A DNA stretch of 64,000 bases from Ornithodoros turicata (lineage: Eukaryota; Arthropoda; Arachnida; Ixodida; Argasidae), in assembly GCF_037126465.1 (NCBI RefSeq), contig NC_088206.1, positions 54,416,841 through 54,480,840 of the forward strand, written 5' to 3'. The position numbers and the translations under genes are program-made. The notes under the pieces were generated by a model. The model made no database searches, had not been told where the DNA came from, and saw nothing but the letters and a program-made list of their open reading frames with translations. Within the stretch, counting starts at the first letter, position 1; each line of letters begins with the position of its first letter. Shown piece by piece: positions 48,701 to 55,077 of this stretch.

Positions 48701-51700
48701 ACCTGTCTTTTCTCCACGTTCAGCACTTGGGCCTCCTCTCTACTGAACTGCAGGCACAGAGGAGGAGGAGGAGGAGGAGGAGGGCATTCTTACAATTACA
48801 TTAGTTGTAGCAAACTTACCATCATTGCATTAATATCATTAGTATCACTTTAGTATCATTGCTCACGTGTGTCTAAAGCTGAAATAACAAATGCTCTCTG
48901 CAGAGTGTGCACAAGAAAGAAAAGGAGAGGGGAGTTGCCAGATGCTTGCGGGCAGGGCTGGATCCAGGATTTTTCTGACAGGGGGTCCAGCCTTGGCCAG
49001 CATGGTACATACACAATCTAGGTCAATTAAACACTATGAGAAGACAGAAATTGAGGAGGGGGGTCAGGACATCCTGACTCCCCTCTAGATCCGCCCGTGC
49101 TTGCAGGTGACTGGGGGTGGGGGCTAAATCACTCCTGGTCAAAATATAGGACCTGAAGCTAGGAAGGTTTGTCTACCAGGACACTGTGTAGCATAGGCAA
49201 ATGTAGCACTGTTATTCCTGTACAGGCCCCCACAAAAGCTTACGGAACATGCGAGCGGTGTAATTTCTCATCTGTGCGACACCCTAGCGGCAAGCGGAAG
49301 CGGGCTTGCTCACTCGTTCAAGCCATACCGAAACTAACGTGGTGTGTCGCTACCAGCGCACTCTCTCACCCCTCTGAACGAGTAAATGAGCCCATTTCCG
49401 CTCGCTGGTAGGGTGTCGCACCAAGGAGAAAATACACCGCTCGCGTGTTCCGTAAGCTTTTGTCGGGAGCTGTACCTATTTTAGAGCAGAACTAAAAGTA
49501 CAAACTTTGACCTTTAGAGAAGACCTCTGATTATTTCTGTTAGTCTTGCACATGGCCTGACACCATTCGTACAAGAACGGCTTGGTACAAGCAGCCCAAG
49601 TAGCCTTAATACAGGTTTTTCTTCTTTTTTGATTAACTAAGAGAAGATTTTAAAGCTAATTTTGCATTTTGGTACTTTGCCACTTCTTCAAATTAGCATT
49701 TATTTTATTATTATCATTACCATAATAATATTATTATGGAATCATTATTGCACCTGAGGGCATCATTTTCCTGTGCCATTATCACCTGAGGGCATTATTA
49801 CTGCATACCAACAATTATGCAAAGAATATCTATTGTGAGATACATGAATAGGGTTGCCCTCTAGAGCCCTCCAGGACAAAGGGGTTATCGCTGTTGCCTT
49901 TCAGGCCTTGTTATGCCTGTCCTGCTTCCACTAACAACAAAAAAAGCCAATGGCAAAAGGGGCAAGGGCGAGCTGGTATAAGAAGAATTTGATATTGTGT
50001 TGTGTTTGTTTTGTTTCTTCATTCTCTGGGGTTATACCTCTCCTCAAAAAGTCCCCAAAGTCCCAAAAGTTTGGGAGTCGGCTAGGTGGTAAGCGTTGTA
50101 TTACGAAACGAAGGCACATAGTTTTTTTGTTTTTTGCTAACAGACAACTGCCTGAAAACAACATGAAGAGAAACTTCTCAAACCATGGGTACCAGGGCCA
50201 GCGTTTGCTTTACAAATCCTGGGGACAAGTGGGAAATTCGTTATGCTGGTCCTGCTTCCACTAACAACAAAAAAAGCCAATGGCAAAAGGGGCAAGGGCG
50301 AGCTGGTACAAGAAGATTTTGAGATTGTGTTGTGTTTGTTTTGTTTCTTCATTCTCTGGGGTTATACCTCCCCCAAAAAGTCCCCAAAGTCCCAAAAGTT
50401 TGGGAGTCGGCTAGGTGGTAAGTGTTGTATTACGAAACGAAGGCACATCGTTTTTTTGTTTTTTGCTAACAGACAACTGCCTGAAAACAACATGAAGACA
50501 AACTTCTCAAACCATGGGCACCAGGGCCAGCGTTTGCTTTACAAATCCTGGGGACAAGTGGGAAATTCGTGCCCCTCCGTATTCTTGATTTTCTGTCTCC
50601 CTTCTGTTGTCCTAAAGTGGATTATTCCTGCCTGAAAGGTGTCTTTTTGGCGGCCCTTCAGGAGGGTCGCTGGCATATATAGGTAGTCATGTTGTATGTC
50701 ATGGTATCAGAGCCTCAAAGCTTGATGTGACAATCGTTAAATACAATACATGCAAGATCGTGGTAACTAGTATATTTGTAAGCCACTGACCCTTATACTA
50801 TGCACACAGCGTTCTCCTCAGATGAGAGGAGTGCAGCCGTTTTCTATTCTCAAAAGTTTCTTCTAATTGGTGCGATAACGGAGCAATGCCATATCCTGGT
50901 GCGCATGCCGTCTGCCCTGTTTTTGCGGCAGCTATGCCTAGCTACAGCAGCTATGATCAATGGGATTGTATTTCTCAATTTGGTGTTCCCTACTAGTCAT
51001 CTGCTGTCAGTGGCGTAGCCAGGGGTGGTCCTCAGGGTTCAAACCCCCTCTTAACGTGTTCCTTTTGGCAATGCATTTGGGAAAGAGAGAATGGAGTGAA
51101 ATTCTCCTCTACAAGTAAGGTTTCCATATACACCCCCTCCCAAAGCATTTTTCTGGCTGCGCCACTGTCAGCTGTAGAGTGTTCGTTCTCGTTCCTCCGC
51201 CACTGAAGTGTCGCATCTCCACCATTGTCTCCACATGCATGCTTCGTATCGACGTAGCAGACGATAACTATCCCACCGAAAGCCCACATACTCATGCTTC
51301 CAGCAAGAGGGTTGACGTCGTGCAAGTTCAGCAGTTCGCTTTCCACGTAGCACAGAGGTTAGTGGCTTACACTTGCATTGCTACTGAGGGCGTTCGAGCA
51401 GCATAACCACTTACTTTTGACTCTTGATTGTGACTTCAACCGTTTCCCCAATGAAGTAGCGGTCCCGAGCAAAGCTAAAGACGTCGTCGCATAAGTCTGC
51501 CAGACGGCCCCGCCTTGTCAGTGTTGCCAGATACAGGAGGGGCTTTCGCAGGCCAGCGGGAAACTGCTTCAACATCGAAATAGCTTGCTCTTCCGAATGT
51601 TGCGCATCTTGGAATGTTAGCCCCGGTTTTCCAGTCACGGAGCACGTCCACACGAGGCTGTTGCACAAAATGACACGGGCAAAGTATTCCCTGGAAAGGA

Positions 51701-52566
51701 GAAAAGTGGTTTGCTATTACTCAGTCTTTGCTGCAAGTGTAATGTGCGTGAGAGTGGCAGTACTGTGTTGCTGTTGCCGATTCAACGTCTATTCTGCTCA
51801 GTTTTAACAACGCAATCAGCTTTTGTGTATTTAGAGAAGATTAGATGCAAGCACCGGGTACAATGCAAGAGCGAAACACTCATTACTGTTCCTCAGAATA
51901 AGTGCAAAAATTATGTAACTCTCTTTGAAGGTGTCATTCATGTTGACCAGCGTTTTTTTGGTAAAAGTGTGGTGCGAGAATTAGCGTCGTAACAATTTTG
52001 AGGCCAATCACGTATAGGGGCATCCCCAGGAAGGCACAACCGAGTAGGTATGCTGTACAACGGGTCCCGTTTCTTCCCACAACGTCGCCCGCGATTCCAG
52101 CATCTCACAGTGACCAAACGCAATGATGACAACGAAAAAAGGTCAACCCATGAAATGAAATGTGCGCAGAGGTGCCCTACACCAAAGTGCTTACACCCAA
52201 ATAGCCTCCAATCACGTTATTTGGACCCTCGAACTGGTCAGCCCTGGCTGCAGTTGTTTACTCGAACTAGTAAAGTCGCGAAAAGTAACTCCTTCTTGAA
52301 AAATACGCAACGAAGTTAGTTGTAGGCCTAACAAGGGTTACGTCGTATTGCTTCCGAAGATGTGTCAGTAGAATGTCACGAGTTTAAAACTCGGTGCTAA
52401 ATTGCTCCTCGAAGTGTGACTTACTGGAAGTACAGAGTGTCAAGTATGCTTACTCGTAATTGTCAAACACTTCAGCGGTGACTTTGCAGCAGAAAACTTC
52501 GTCGTCCGGTTTTAAATCAGCCGGTGGTTCCTTGCGAATGAATGGATTTTTCCCGTACAGCGGCAT
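16096..52566 (-). CDS. BAZ1A: ACF1/BAZ1A, ISWI chromatin-remodelling subunit, complete coding region in 13 exons
   Basis: Exons in gene order: 52566-52454, 51690-51415, 45662-45495, 42157-42070, 41937-41772, 41693-41545, 39568-39334, 35622-35497, 33092-32967, 29502-29293, 21944-21788, 18754-18698, 18577-16096. Every junction has GT/AG ends and compatible phase; the sum is 4353 nt, 1450 residues plus stop TAA. Seen in the product: an N-terminal WAC domain (about 20-130), a basic and then Ala/Lys/Glu coiled region (230-340), a DDT domain (about 364-429), a WHIM-like leucine-rich segment (about 490-510), the [10 protein letters not shown] motif (683-692), PHD finger 1 (about 1097-1143), an acidic tract, PHD finger 2 (about 1191-1235) and a bromodomain (about 1326-1420) that keeps the acetyl-lysine-binding Asn in VYN. 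Known of the family: ACF1 pairs with the ISWI ATPase in ACF/CHRAC to space nucleosomes in the nucleus. The length is close to fly and human ACF1, and two PHD fingers is the fly arrangement. BAZ1B was considered, but the WAC and DDT sequences and the domain order fit BAZ1A better. Confidence 0.96.
18698..18754 (-). CDS. BAZ1A: BAZ1A exon 12 (short linker exon)
   Basis: A 57-nt exon with acceptor ATTGCAG and donor GTAGGT, phase 2 in and out. It encodes a Lys/Asp/Ala-rich linker. It is supported by perfect phase with both neighbours and by the 120-nt intron after it. Confidence 0.82.
18982..19318. mobile_element. hAT-like MITE, TAGRGCCTGAAGTTTT family, copy 2
   Basis: In BAZ1A intron 11. The flanks CTTATAGT and CTTTTACT agree at 6 of 8 bases, and termini and interior are more worn than in the other copies, suggesting the oldest insertion of the four. 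Confidence 0.78.
19319..21787. other. BAZ1A intron 11, unexplained part
   Basis: Possible ends of decayed elements are seen (CAGGGATGGGAACC at 21296 without a partner; TTAAAGTGCCACTACGGAC reading left from about 20429). Nothing complete. Confidence 0.4.
21788..21944 (-). CDS. BAZ1A: BAZ1A exon 11
   Basis: Acceptor GTGGCAG, donor GTGAGA, phase 1 in and 2 out. It encodes [20 protein letters not shown] and a charged helix, matching the GEKMKILHALCGKLL region of BAZ1A. Intron 10 upstream (29292-21945) is the largest, 7.3 kb, and is packed with transposons. Confidence 0.94.
22234..23201 (-). mobile_element. pogo/Tigger-like element, internally deleted
   Basis: Termini CCGTATTTAC with ATGTTAGTCGACC on the left and, inverted, CTGTATTTACTCGAATGTAAGTC on the right. 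It carries the broken transposase at 22357-23011. It lies in BAZ1A intron 10 in the same orientation as the gene. Confidence 0.75.
22357..23011 (-). pseudogene. pogo-like transposase remnant (Brinker-type DNA-binding domain plus C-terminal part)
   Basis: The minus-strand frame opens [17 protein letters not shown], followed by the [17 protein letters not shown] helix-turn-helix motif typical of the domain at the front of many pogo-superfamily transposases. It then shifts frame into a C-terminal part ([20 protein letters not shown]) and passes a stop before [11 protein letters not shown]. The catalytic DDE core is absent. The reading ends in TGA at 22357-22359, where AATAAA overlaps. Confidence 0.75.
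23491..24303 (-). mobile_element. compact gag-only Ty3/gypsy-type LTR retroelement
   Basis: Two 147-bp direct repeats, 23491-23637 and 24157-24303, start TGTTGTG and end CATCACA on the minus strand and differ at only a handful of positions. An AATAAA signal lies inside. Just past the 5' LTR (24156 downward) is TTTTGGCGACGAGC, the position of a primer-binding site. A purine tract (CAGGGGGAGAAA) abuts the 3' LTR. Only a gag start lies between; pol is missing, so the copy depends on helper enzymes. The flanks GAATT and GTATT are a possible 5-bp duplication with one change. Confidence 0.9.
23776..24090 (-). pseudogene. truncated gag of the gypsy-type element
   Basis: 104 residues beginning [19 protein letters not shown], then [19 protein letters not shown] and [19 protein letters not shown], the N-terminal pattern of Ty3/gypsy gag in arthropods. 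It stops before any zinc knuckle; protease, reverse transcriptase and integrase are absent. Confidence 0.8.
25394..25630 (+). pseudogene. second pogo-type transposase DNA-binding-domain fossil
   Basis: [20 protein letters not shown] followed, after a deletion, by [13 protein letters not shown] resembles the same N-terminal helix-turn-helix family as at 22.9 kb. It is cut at 25632 by the next element. Only the N-terminus is readable. Confidence 0.5.
25632..26498. mobile_element. Tigger-like non-autonomous element
   Basis: Termini CAGTGGGCTCCCGTTAAGCC and, inverted, CAGTGAACTCCCGTTAAGAC, with TA at both borders (25630-25631, 26499-26500). 867 bp, no intact transposase. Confidence 0.78.
26666..27550. 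mobile_element. Tigger-like element with transposase C-terminal relic
   Basis: Termini CAGTCAAACCTCGATACAAT and, inverted, CAGTCGACCCTCGATATAAC, with TA at both borders. Within 27085-27224 the plus strand reads [10 protein letters not shown], then [19 protein letters not shown], resembling the acidic C-terminal tail of Tigger transposases. Confidence 0.75.
27767..29104 (+). pseudogene. mariner transposase pseudogene
   Basis: It opens [19 protein letters not shown] and a helix-turn-helix region, is split by a SINE after RSRTID, and resumes with [19 protein letters not shown] (first catalytic Asp). It changes frame near 28700, continues with [14 protein letters not shown] (second Asp), hits a stop at about 28859-28861, and ends with the [13 protein letters not shown] (third Asp) block and DYFEGV. 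The catalytic residues are present, but frameshifts and stops make it non-functional. Confidence 0.9.
28039..28313 (-). mobile_element. tRNA-derived SINE inserted in the mariner
   Basis: On the minus strand, the head carries A-box TGGCTCAGTCGG and B-box GGTTCGAACCC, followed by a body of about 200 nt and an (ATT)n tail. A 13-bp duplication GGACCATTGATAA at 28026-28038 and 28314-28326 proves insertion. It resembles the tick Ruka-type SINEs by layout, a family assignment made from memory only. Confidence 0.92.
29293..29502 (-). CDS. BAZ1A: BAZ1A exon 10 (WHIM1-like)
   Basis: Acceptor ATACAG, donor GTGAGT, phase 1 in and out. It carries [16 protein letters not shown] and [13 protein letters not shown], which align with LTLSEILRLH and LSSTSVYDLTPGE of BAZ1A. 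This segment helps contact the ISWI/nucleosome linker in the family. Confidence 0.95.
30375..30673 (-). mobile_element. MITE with AATAGACCTCTACC termini, copy 2
   Basis: Inverted termini (AACCTCTACC and, from the right, AATAGACCTCTACC). The interior matches 6623-6910 in the opposite orientation. About 55 bp beyond it, a 43-nt A-run (30729-30771) begins. In BAZ1A intron 9. Confidence 0.78.
30729..30771 (+). repeat. A-run of about 43 nt
   Basis: Homopolymer in BAZ1A intron 9. It may be a retroposon tail, but no recognisable retroposon body precedes it. Confidence 0.8.
32182..32680. mobile_element. Tc1/mariner-type MITE with CTGTAAAAG termini
   Basis: CTGTAAAAGTGG on the left and CTGTAAAAGCAG inverted on the right, both next to TA. 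The interior is rich in TTCGCG segments. In BAZ1A intron 9. Confidence 0.75.
32967..33092 (-). CDS. BAZ1A: BAZ1A exon 9 (acidic linker)
   Basis: Acceptor TTTCAG, donor GTAAGT, phase 1 in and out. It encodes a Glu/Asp/Ser-rich run followed by a basic patch ([13 protein letters not shown]). Confidence 0.9.
33257..33599. mobile_element. hAT-like MITE, TAGRGCCTGAAGTTTT family, copy 3
   Basis: In BAZ1A intron 8, starting about 165 bp upstream of exon 9's acceptor. Exact 8-bp duplication ATTATTAA (33249-33256, 33600-33607). The interior shows repeated AAATCGGG segments shared with the other copies. Confidence 0.9.
34692..35184. mobile_element. hAT-like MITE, TAGAGRTGTGCGC family, copy 2
   Basis: Begins TAGAGGTGTGCGCAG and, from the right, TAGGGGTGAGTGCAGG. 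Flanks ATCATAAC (34684-34691) and ATCATAAT (35185-35192) form an 8-bp duplication with one change. In BAZ1A intron 8. Confidence 0.82.
35497..35622 (-). CDS. BAZ1A: BAZ1A exon 8 (DDT domain, second part)
   Basis: Acceptor CATGCAG, donor GTATGA, phase 1 in and out. It completes the DDT helices with [18 protein letters not shown], matching the family's LLFFFLTAIFQ segment. Confidence 0.93.
35923..37143 (+). mobile_element. MITE with AATAGACCTCT termini, copy 3, split by another element
   Basis: The halves 35923-36043 and 36959-37143 together rebuild the about 300-bp element seen at 6.6 and 30.4 kb. The break falls in the AAAGYCACGG segment, which is duplicated on both sides of the insert. Confidence 0.8.
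36044..36958. mobile_element. hAT-like element, innermost of three, with gene-like cargo
   Basis: Inverted termini CAGGCCTCCACAGCTCCCC and CAGGCGCCCACAGCTCCCC. Flanks GTCACGG and GCCACGG are a 7-8 bp duplication with one change. The interior (about 36160-36760) is GC-rich then AT-rich, has an AATAAA at about 36726, and shows no similarity to the other MITEs here. I could not identify what it encodes. Confidence 0.78.
37775..38828. mobile_element. DNA element with about 40-bp GGTGKGTTCACMCGAGGGACG termini
   Basis: 37775-37815 matches inverted 38788-38828 over most of 40 bp, including GAGGGACGCATCCCC and TAAGTCCGCG. The end sequence TTCACMCGAGGGAC resembles that of 59711-60060 (TTCACACGAGCGAC). 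No clear target duplication. In BAZ1A intron 7. Confidence 0.75.
39334..39568 (-). CDS. BAZ1A: BAZ1A exon 7 (DDT domain, first part)
   Basis: Acceptor CTTGTAG, non-consensus donor GTTCGC, phase 0 in and 1 out. It encodes the [15 protein letters not shown] and [14 protein letters not shown] motifs, diagnostic of the ACF1 DDT region that binds ISWI. The unusual donor is required because the next exon continues the DDT fold in phase (GVTF then DLLEQAV). Confidence 0.95.
39719..39941 (+). repeat. dispersed repeat, copy 2
   Basis: Same repeat as 881-1160 in the same orientation, lying in BAZ1A intron 6. It lacks the internal insertion present in the other copy. Confidence 0.7.
40022..40711. mobile_element. 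MITE with TTAAAGGGGCACTAAACAG termini
   Basis: TTAAAGGGGCACTAAACAG on the left and TTAAAGGGGCAATAAACAGG inverted on the right. TTAA at both borders may be the target. 690 bp without transposase, in BAZ1A intron 6. Confidence 0.75.
40739..41143. mobile_element. hAT-like MITE, TAGAGATTGGACGAATC family
   Basis: The ends TAGAGATTGGACG and TAGGGATGTGCCAACGG are inverted and imperfect. Interior GATTCGAA-type motifs are repeated in both orientations. Exact 8-bp duplication GTCCTAAT (40731-40738, 41144-41151). In BAZ1A intron 6. Confidence 0.85.
41545..41693 (-). CDS. BAZ1A: BAZ1A exon 6 (Ala-rich coiled coil)
   Basis: Acceptor GTGTGCAG, donor GTAATT, phase 1 in and 0 out. It encodes an alanine run followed by alternating Lys/Glu, a likely coiled coil as in other ACF1 proteins before the DDT domain. 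Confidence 0.86.
41772..41937 (-). CDS. BAZ1A: BAZ1A exon 5
   Basis: Acceptor GCTCAG, weak donor GTGAAG, phase 0 in and 1 out. It encodes a segment with [14 protein letters not shown], equivalent to the DDPPTFIFSP part of human BAZ1A, then a Lys/Ser-rich basic stretch. Only a 78-nt intron follows; the weak donor is chosen because it is the one that keeps phase. Confidence 0.87.
42070..42157 (-). CDS. BAZ1A: BAZ1A exon 4
   Basis: Acceptor TCTACAG, donor GTGAGT, phase 2 in and 0 out. It encodes [18 protein letters not shown] and a following acidic/hydrophobic stretch that lines up with the segment after the WAC domain in BAZ1A. Confidence 0.9.
42310..42405 (-). repeat. repeat related to 178-312, lacking its tRNA-like part
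   Basis: Inverted relative to the copy at the window's left end. It shares GATGAAAGTCACTGAAAAGG and GTTCCAGCCTCGGAACATCA segments but joins them without the about 65-bp tRNA-like middle. Confidence 0.6.
43719..44060. mobile_element. hAT-like MITE, TAGRGCCTGAAGTTTT family, copy 4
   Basis: In BAZ1A intron 3. Termini TAGGGCCTGACTTTTT at both ends and an exact 8-bp duplication TTAATGAC (43711-43718, 44061-44068), consistent with a fairly recent insertion. Confidence 0.92.
45196..45263 (-). mobile_element. SINE head fragment (decayed tRNA-like)
   Basis: On the minus strand, AGTGCACTGGACTGGTAATC followed by AGGTGTGGATTAGACTTGC resembles the head of the SINE at 170-320, with a mutated B-box. No body recognised. 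Confidence 0.45.
45495..45662 (-). CDS. BAZ1A: BAZ1A exon 3 (linker)
   Basis: Acceptor CACCAG, donor GTAAGT, phase 2 in and out. It encodes a Ser/Lys/Pro-rich linker ending in GSDV. The phase and the downstream match (the [10 protein letters not shown] segment of exon 4) support membership. Intron 2 before it is about 5.75 kb and full of repeats. Confidence 0.85.
45736..46130. mobile_element. hAT-like MITE, CTACTAG family, copy 2 (complete)
   Basis: Perfect 33-bp inverted termini starting CACGACCTACTAGATTATAA. Exact 8-bp duplication GCCTGAAC (45728-45735, 46131-46138). 395 bp. It is the uninterrupted reference copy for those at 6348 and 56356. In BAZ1A intron 2, about 75 bp upstream of exon 3. 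Confidence 0.95.
47066..47106 (+). mobile_element. SINE 3' fragment
   Basis: CTGAGTTGTCTCGCGACGTA followed by ACACCCAATTATTA matches the 3' end of the 28039-28313 SINE. No head or body remains. Confidence 0.6.
48759..48783 (+). repeat. (GGA)n microsatellite
   Basis: About eight GGA units in BAZ1A intron 2. Confidence 0.85.
48953..49099. mobile_element. hAT-like MITE, CAGGGCTGGATCCAGG family
   Basis: The ends CAGGGCTGGATCCAGG and CACGGGCGGATCTAGAG are inverted. Flanks CTTGCGGG (48945-48952) and CTTGCAGG (49100-49107) are an 8-bp duplication with one change. 147 bp, in BAZ1A intron 2. Confidence 0.83.
49221..49474. mobile_element. foldback element with about 80-bp arms
   Basis: TACAGGCCCCCACAAAAGCT on the left pairs with the right arm reading TACAGCTCCCGACAAAAGCT. 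The arms continue through ACGGAACAYGCGAGCGGTG and GTGCGACACCCTA. TA may be the target. Confidence 0.78.
49911..50570. repeat. 330-bp tandem duplication
   Basis: Units 49911-50240 and 50241-50570 are nearly identical with exactly 330-nt spacing. They lie in BAZ1A intron 2. Each unit holds a short open frame on the plus strand, but the frames look fortuitous. Confidence 0.92.
51008..51167. mobile_element. hAT-like MITE, CAGTGGCGTAGCCAGG family
   Basis: CAGTGGCGTAGCCAGG on the left and CAGTGGCGCAGCCAG inverted on the right. Flanks TCTGCTGT and TCAGCTGT are an 8-bp duplication with one change. 160 bp, about 250 bp below exon 2 in intron 2. Confidence 0.87.
51415..51690 (-). CDS. BAZ1A: BAZ1A exon 2 (bulk of WAC domain)
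   Basis: Acceptor TTTCCAG, donor GTAAGT, phase 2 in and 2 out. It encodes the segment [20 protein letters not shown] followed by the [15 protein letters not shown] motif, typical of the WAC domain, which in the family contributes to DNA binding by ACF1. Confidence 0.95.
52454..52566 (-). CDS. BAZ1A: BAZ1A exon 1 (start codon, WAC domain start)
   Basis: The reading begins [18 protein letters not shown], the conserved ACF1 N-terminus, which fixes the ATG at 52564-52566. The exon ends in phase 2 at a GTAAGC donor (52453 downward). Sequence above 52566 is 5' UTR or promoter of unknown extent; no TATA box is evident. Confidence 0.93.
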
Positions 52567-54234
52567 TGTGAAAACTTTCGTGAGAAATCACTTGCACCAA
52601 TGATGTGCGGGGATCACGGCACAGCCCATGAATCGTCAACTCTTCATCTTCTTCGCAGTGAATGGGAAGATCACACAAACAGACAATGAAACCGTTCAAC
52701 ACGCGACCCTGCACGGTGATGTTGGTGCACACAAATCCGGGAGGATGTTTTCAAACTGCGCTACACTTCACCCGAGCAATTAGAAACTGCTCCCTTCAAC
52801 AAGGAGTACTGAGAAGGTTCTTCATCAAGCTAAAATCTGTACAATGTCTTTATAATGCTGCCCTTCCTAGAAATTCATCTCTACACGTTCCGTGCTATTG
52901 AAATTCAGAGCCGAAAAGGACGGTACCAAAAACCGGAACTCAGTCTTGGCCGCATTTTCACGAAGGCATGGCTTTTCCTTTCTTTCGTCTTCGCTGGCAT
53001 CAGTGGCAGCACTATCGAGTTCAAAATATATGGTCCACAAACCAGAGTACGGTCGTACGGTCAACCAAGCGTTGGGTCAACGTACGTTGGGCTACTCTCC
53101 ATGAACCATGCACTGACAGCGCCGGATAGCACGCATTCTTGCATATCTACTCAAAAAGAAGTCACGATAAGATTCTAGTGCGCCTATGTGGTATGTGTGG
53201 CATGCAAATTTCGCGGGGAAGCTATTTCGTTTCGTAACTGCCGGTCACACATGCTCGCTGAATTAACCGTTTGATCACCCTTTCCCTGCTCACCTTTCCG
53301 CTTGCTCACCCATGTTCACTCATCCTCCAGCTAGGCTAACCGTCTTGAAATTCCCGTCTCTGGCTGAGCTCTGGGCAGGGGCGGGCCCAGACCCTCGTTC
53401 TTTTTTTTTTTATGTGTGTGTGTGGGTGGGAGGTTTCTTTGTCGGAATGCGTAGTGGGGGAGGGAAGAGAAAGGAATCCAATGTATCGGTCAGATTGCAT
53501 GAGGGTGAAACGTCGTAAAGAGAGGGGATTGCAAGGTAAAGTAAAACCATGTAGGTTGTGTTGCAAAGGTGTAAGGCAGCGGTTAATTCTCTGGAATTGC
53601 AAGTATGCGCGGGGGAGGGGGTGGGGTGAATCAGACTGCTCAGTTCACAATGTGTGAGCCTTACTCTAAATCGCCCAAACTCAATTCACTCAATTGGAAC
53701 ATCATTTCAGCTTGCCACACTGAGCAAGAACGAGCATTCTCATGAGTGAAGAAGGGTTTTTAGAAAATCCAGCGAACCGGCAAGGAAATGTGAAGGGAAT
53801 TGCTGTATTGAGGACATACCAGAAGTGACGCGGAAAAAGACAAGGCAACAGAAAAAGGTGCATTGAACGGCAGCAGAGCCTTTTAAAACGATCGAAACCG
53901 CTTGTTTATTAGTGCCAGGGTCATATTATTGACGGCTTATGCTACGCCATTCTACTGGGATTGTAACAGAGGTGACCGCAAAAATCGGAAAAGGCGGCAG
54001 CAGAGCCCTTTAAAACGGGCCTTGTATCACGGTGCCAGAGGCATGTCGTCAGCTGTGACTTCAGTGACCTTGAATGTCAGCGACTTATGCTATGGCCTTC
54101 TACAGTGATTGTAACAGAGACGTCCACAAAATTCGGAAAAGGTGGCTGCAGACTTCTTTAAAATGGGCGAAACCATTGTATCACAATTATGCCAAAGCCA
54201 AATGCGCACGCGTGCAAACGCACTCTCATGCGCA
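52567..54234. promoter_or_regulatory. BAZ1A 5' flank: 5' UTR/promoter expected in the first few hundred bases
   Basis: The 5' end of BAZ1A must lie here unless a distant non-coding exon exists. No TATA box is seen. An unpaired MITE-like end CAGGGGCGGGCCCAGACC occurs at about 53377. Confidence 0.35.
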
Positions 54235-55075
54235 CTCCTCAGGAGCCCTTCACCCTCATATGCTTTTAACACATTGGAGGCCTCACAACTCGTCAAAGAC
54301 TCACGCATCCGCAACTTCCGAGCCCTTCACCCTCACACGTGCCCTGAACTCATAGCAGGCCTCTCAATCCTTCAAAGCCTCACAGCCTTCACCCTCATAT
54401 GCCTTTAACAAGTCCTACCCTGCGGAACGCGCAACATGTCGCCACGCTGGGCAGACAAACGTTGAAGGTTTGTGATATCTGCTATGAAGTGAAGGCAGAG
54501 GCGGTCCCAGCGAAGTACGTTGGGGGGGGGGGGGGGACGTCTGCGAGCCTTTAGCCAGTCGCTATCCATTTGGGTGCGAGAGGAGGGAAGGGGAGGGGGA
54601 AGGATTGGTAATGGTATGCTAGACGATGGGAAGTCTTATGAGTAACAAAAGTTTGGGGGTGCGCCCTCTTCGCTCTCCTTGAGAGTGGCACAGGGAAGCA
54701 GACGAAAACTGGACCAGGCTATGCTTTTGCCCCCCCCCCCCCCCCTGGGACCGCCACTGATTGAAGTGAAGGCAGAGGGCTAGTGAGGCCTTGAATGGTT
54801 GGGACTTGTGAGGCCGGCTGAGAGTTGCAGGCATATGAGGGTGAAAGGGATCATGAGACCTTGAAGTGTTGAAAGGCTGTGTGGGCCTTCTATGAGTTGA
54901 AGGTATATGAGGGTAAAGGCCTCGTGAGGCCTGGAAGGGTTGTGAGACCTGTTATGAGTTGAAGGCATGTGAGGGTGAAGGACCGTGAGGGCTAGAGTCA
55001 CTATAAACAAGGTGCGCAGAGCTTATTTAGTGACCCTATAGGGAGGGCTTGACTGGTTTTAGGTCATGAGTTGAA
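54235..55075. repeat. minisatellite in two opposed arms around a MITE
   Basis: 54235-54420 has three units of about 70 bp with CCTTCACCCTCATATGC. 54775-55075 has related units of about 67 bp in reverse orientation (GCATATGAGGGTGAAAGG). The arms are imperfectly repeated and flank the element at 54496-54759. Confidence 0.72.
54496..54759. mobile_element. hAT-like MITE, CAGWGGCGGTCCCAG family
   Basis: CAGAGGCGGTCCCAG on the left and CAGTGGCGGTCCCAG inverted on the right, with long G and C runs just inside. A 17-bp direct repeat (TGAAGTGAAGGCAGAGG) occurs at both borders, but on the left it overlaps the terminus, so the duplication is not a clean 8 bp. Confidence 0.72.
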
Positions 55076-55077
55076 GG

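Larger units (their letters stand above)
46139..48952. other. BAZ1A intron 2, unexplained part
   Basis: Apart from the SINE tail at 47066-47106 and the GGA tract I recognise nothing; AT-rich throughout 47800-48600. Confidence 0.45.

Noticed and set aside
49950..50635. Duplicated open frames of 104 and 130 codons
   Set aside because: They arise from the tandem duplication and resemble no protein; they lie inside a BAZ1A intron.
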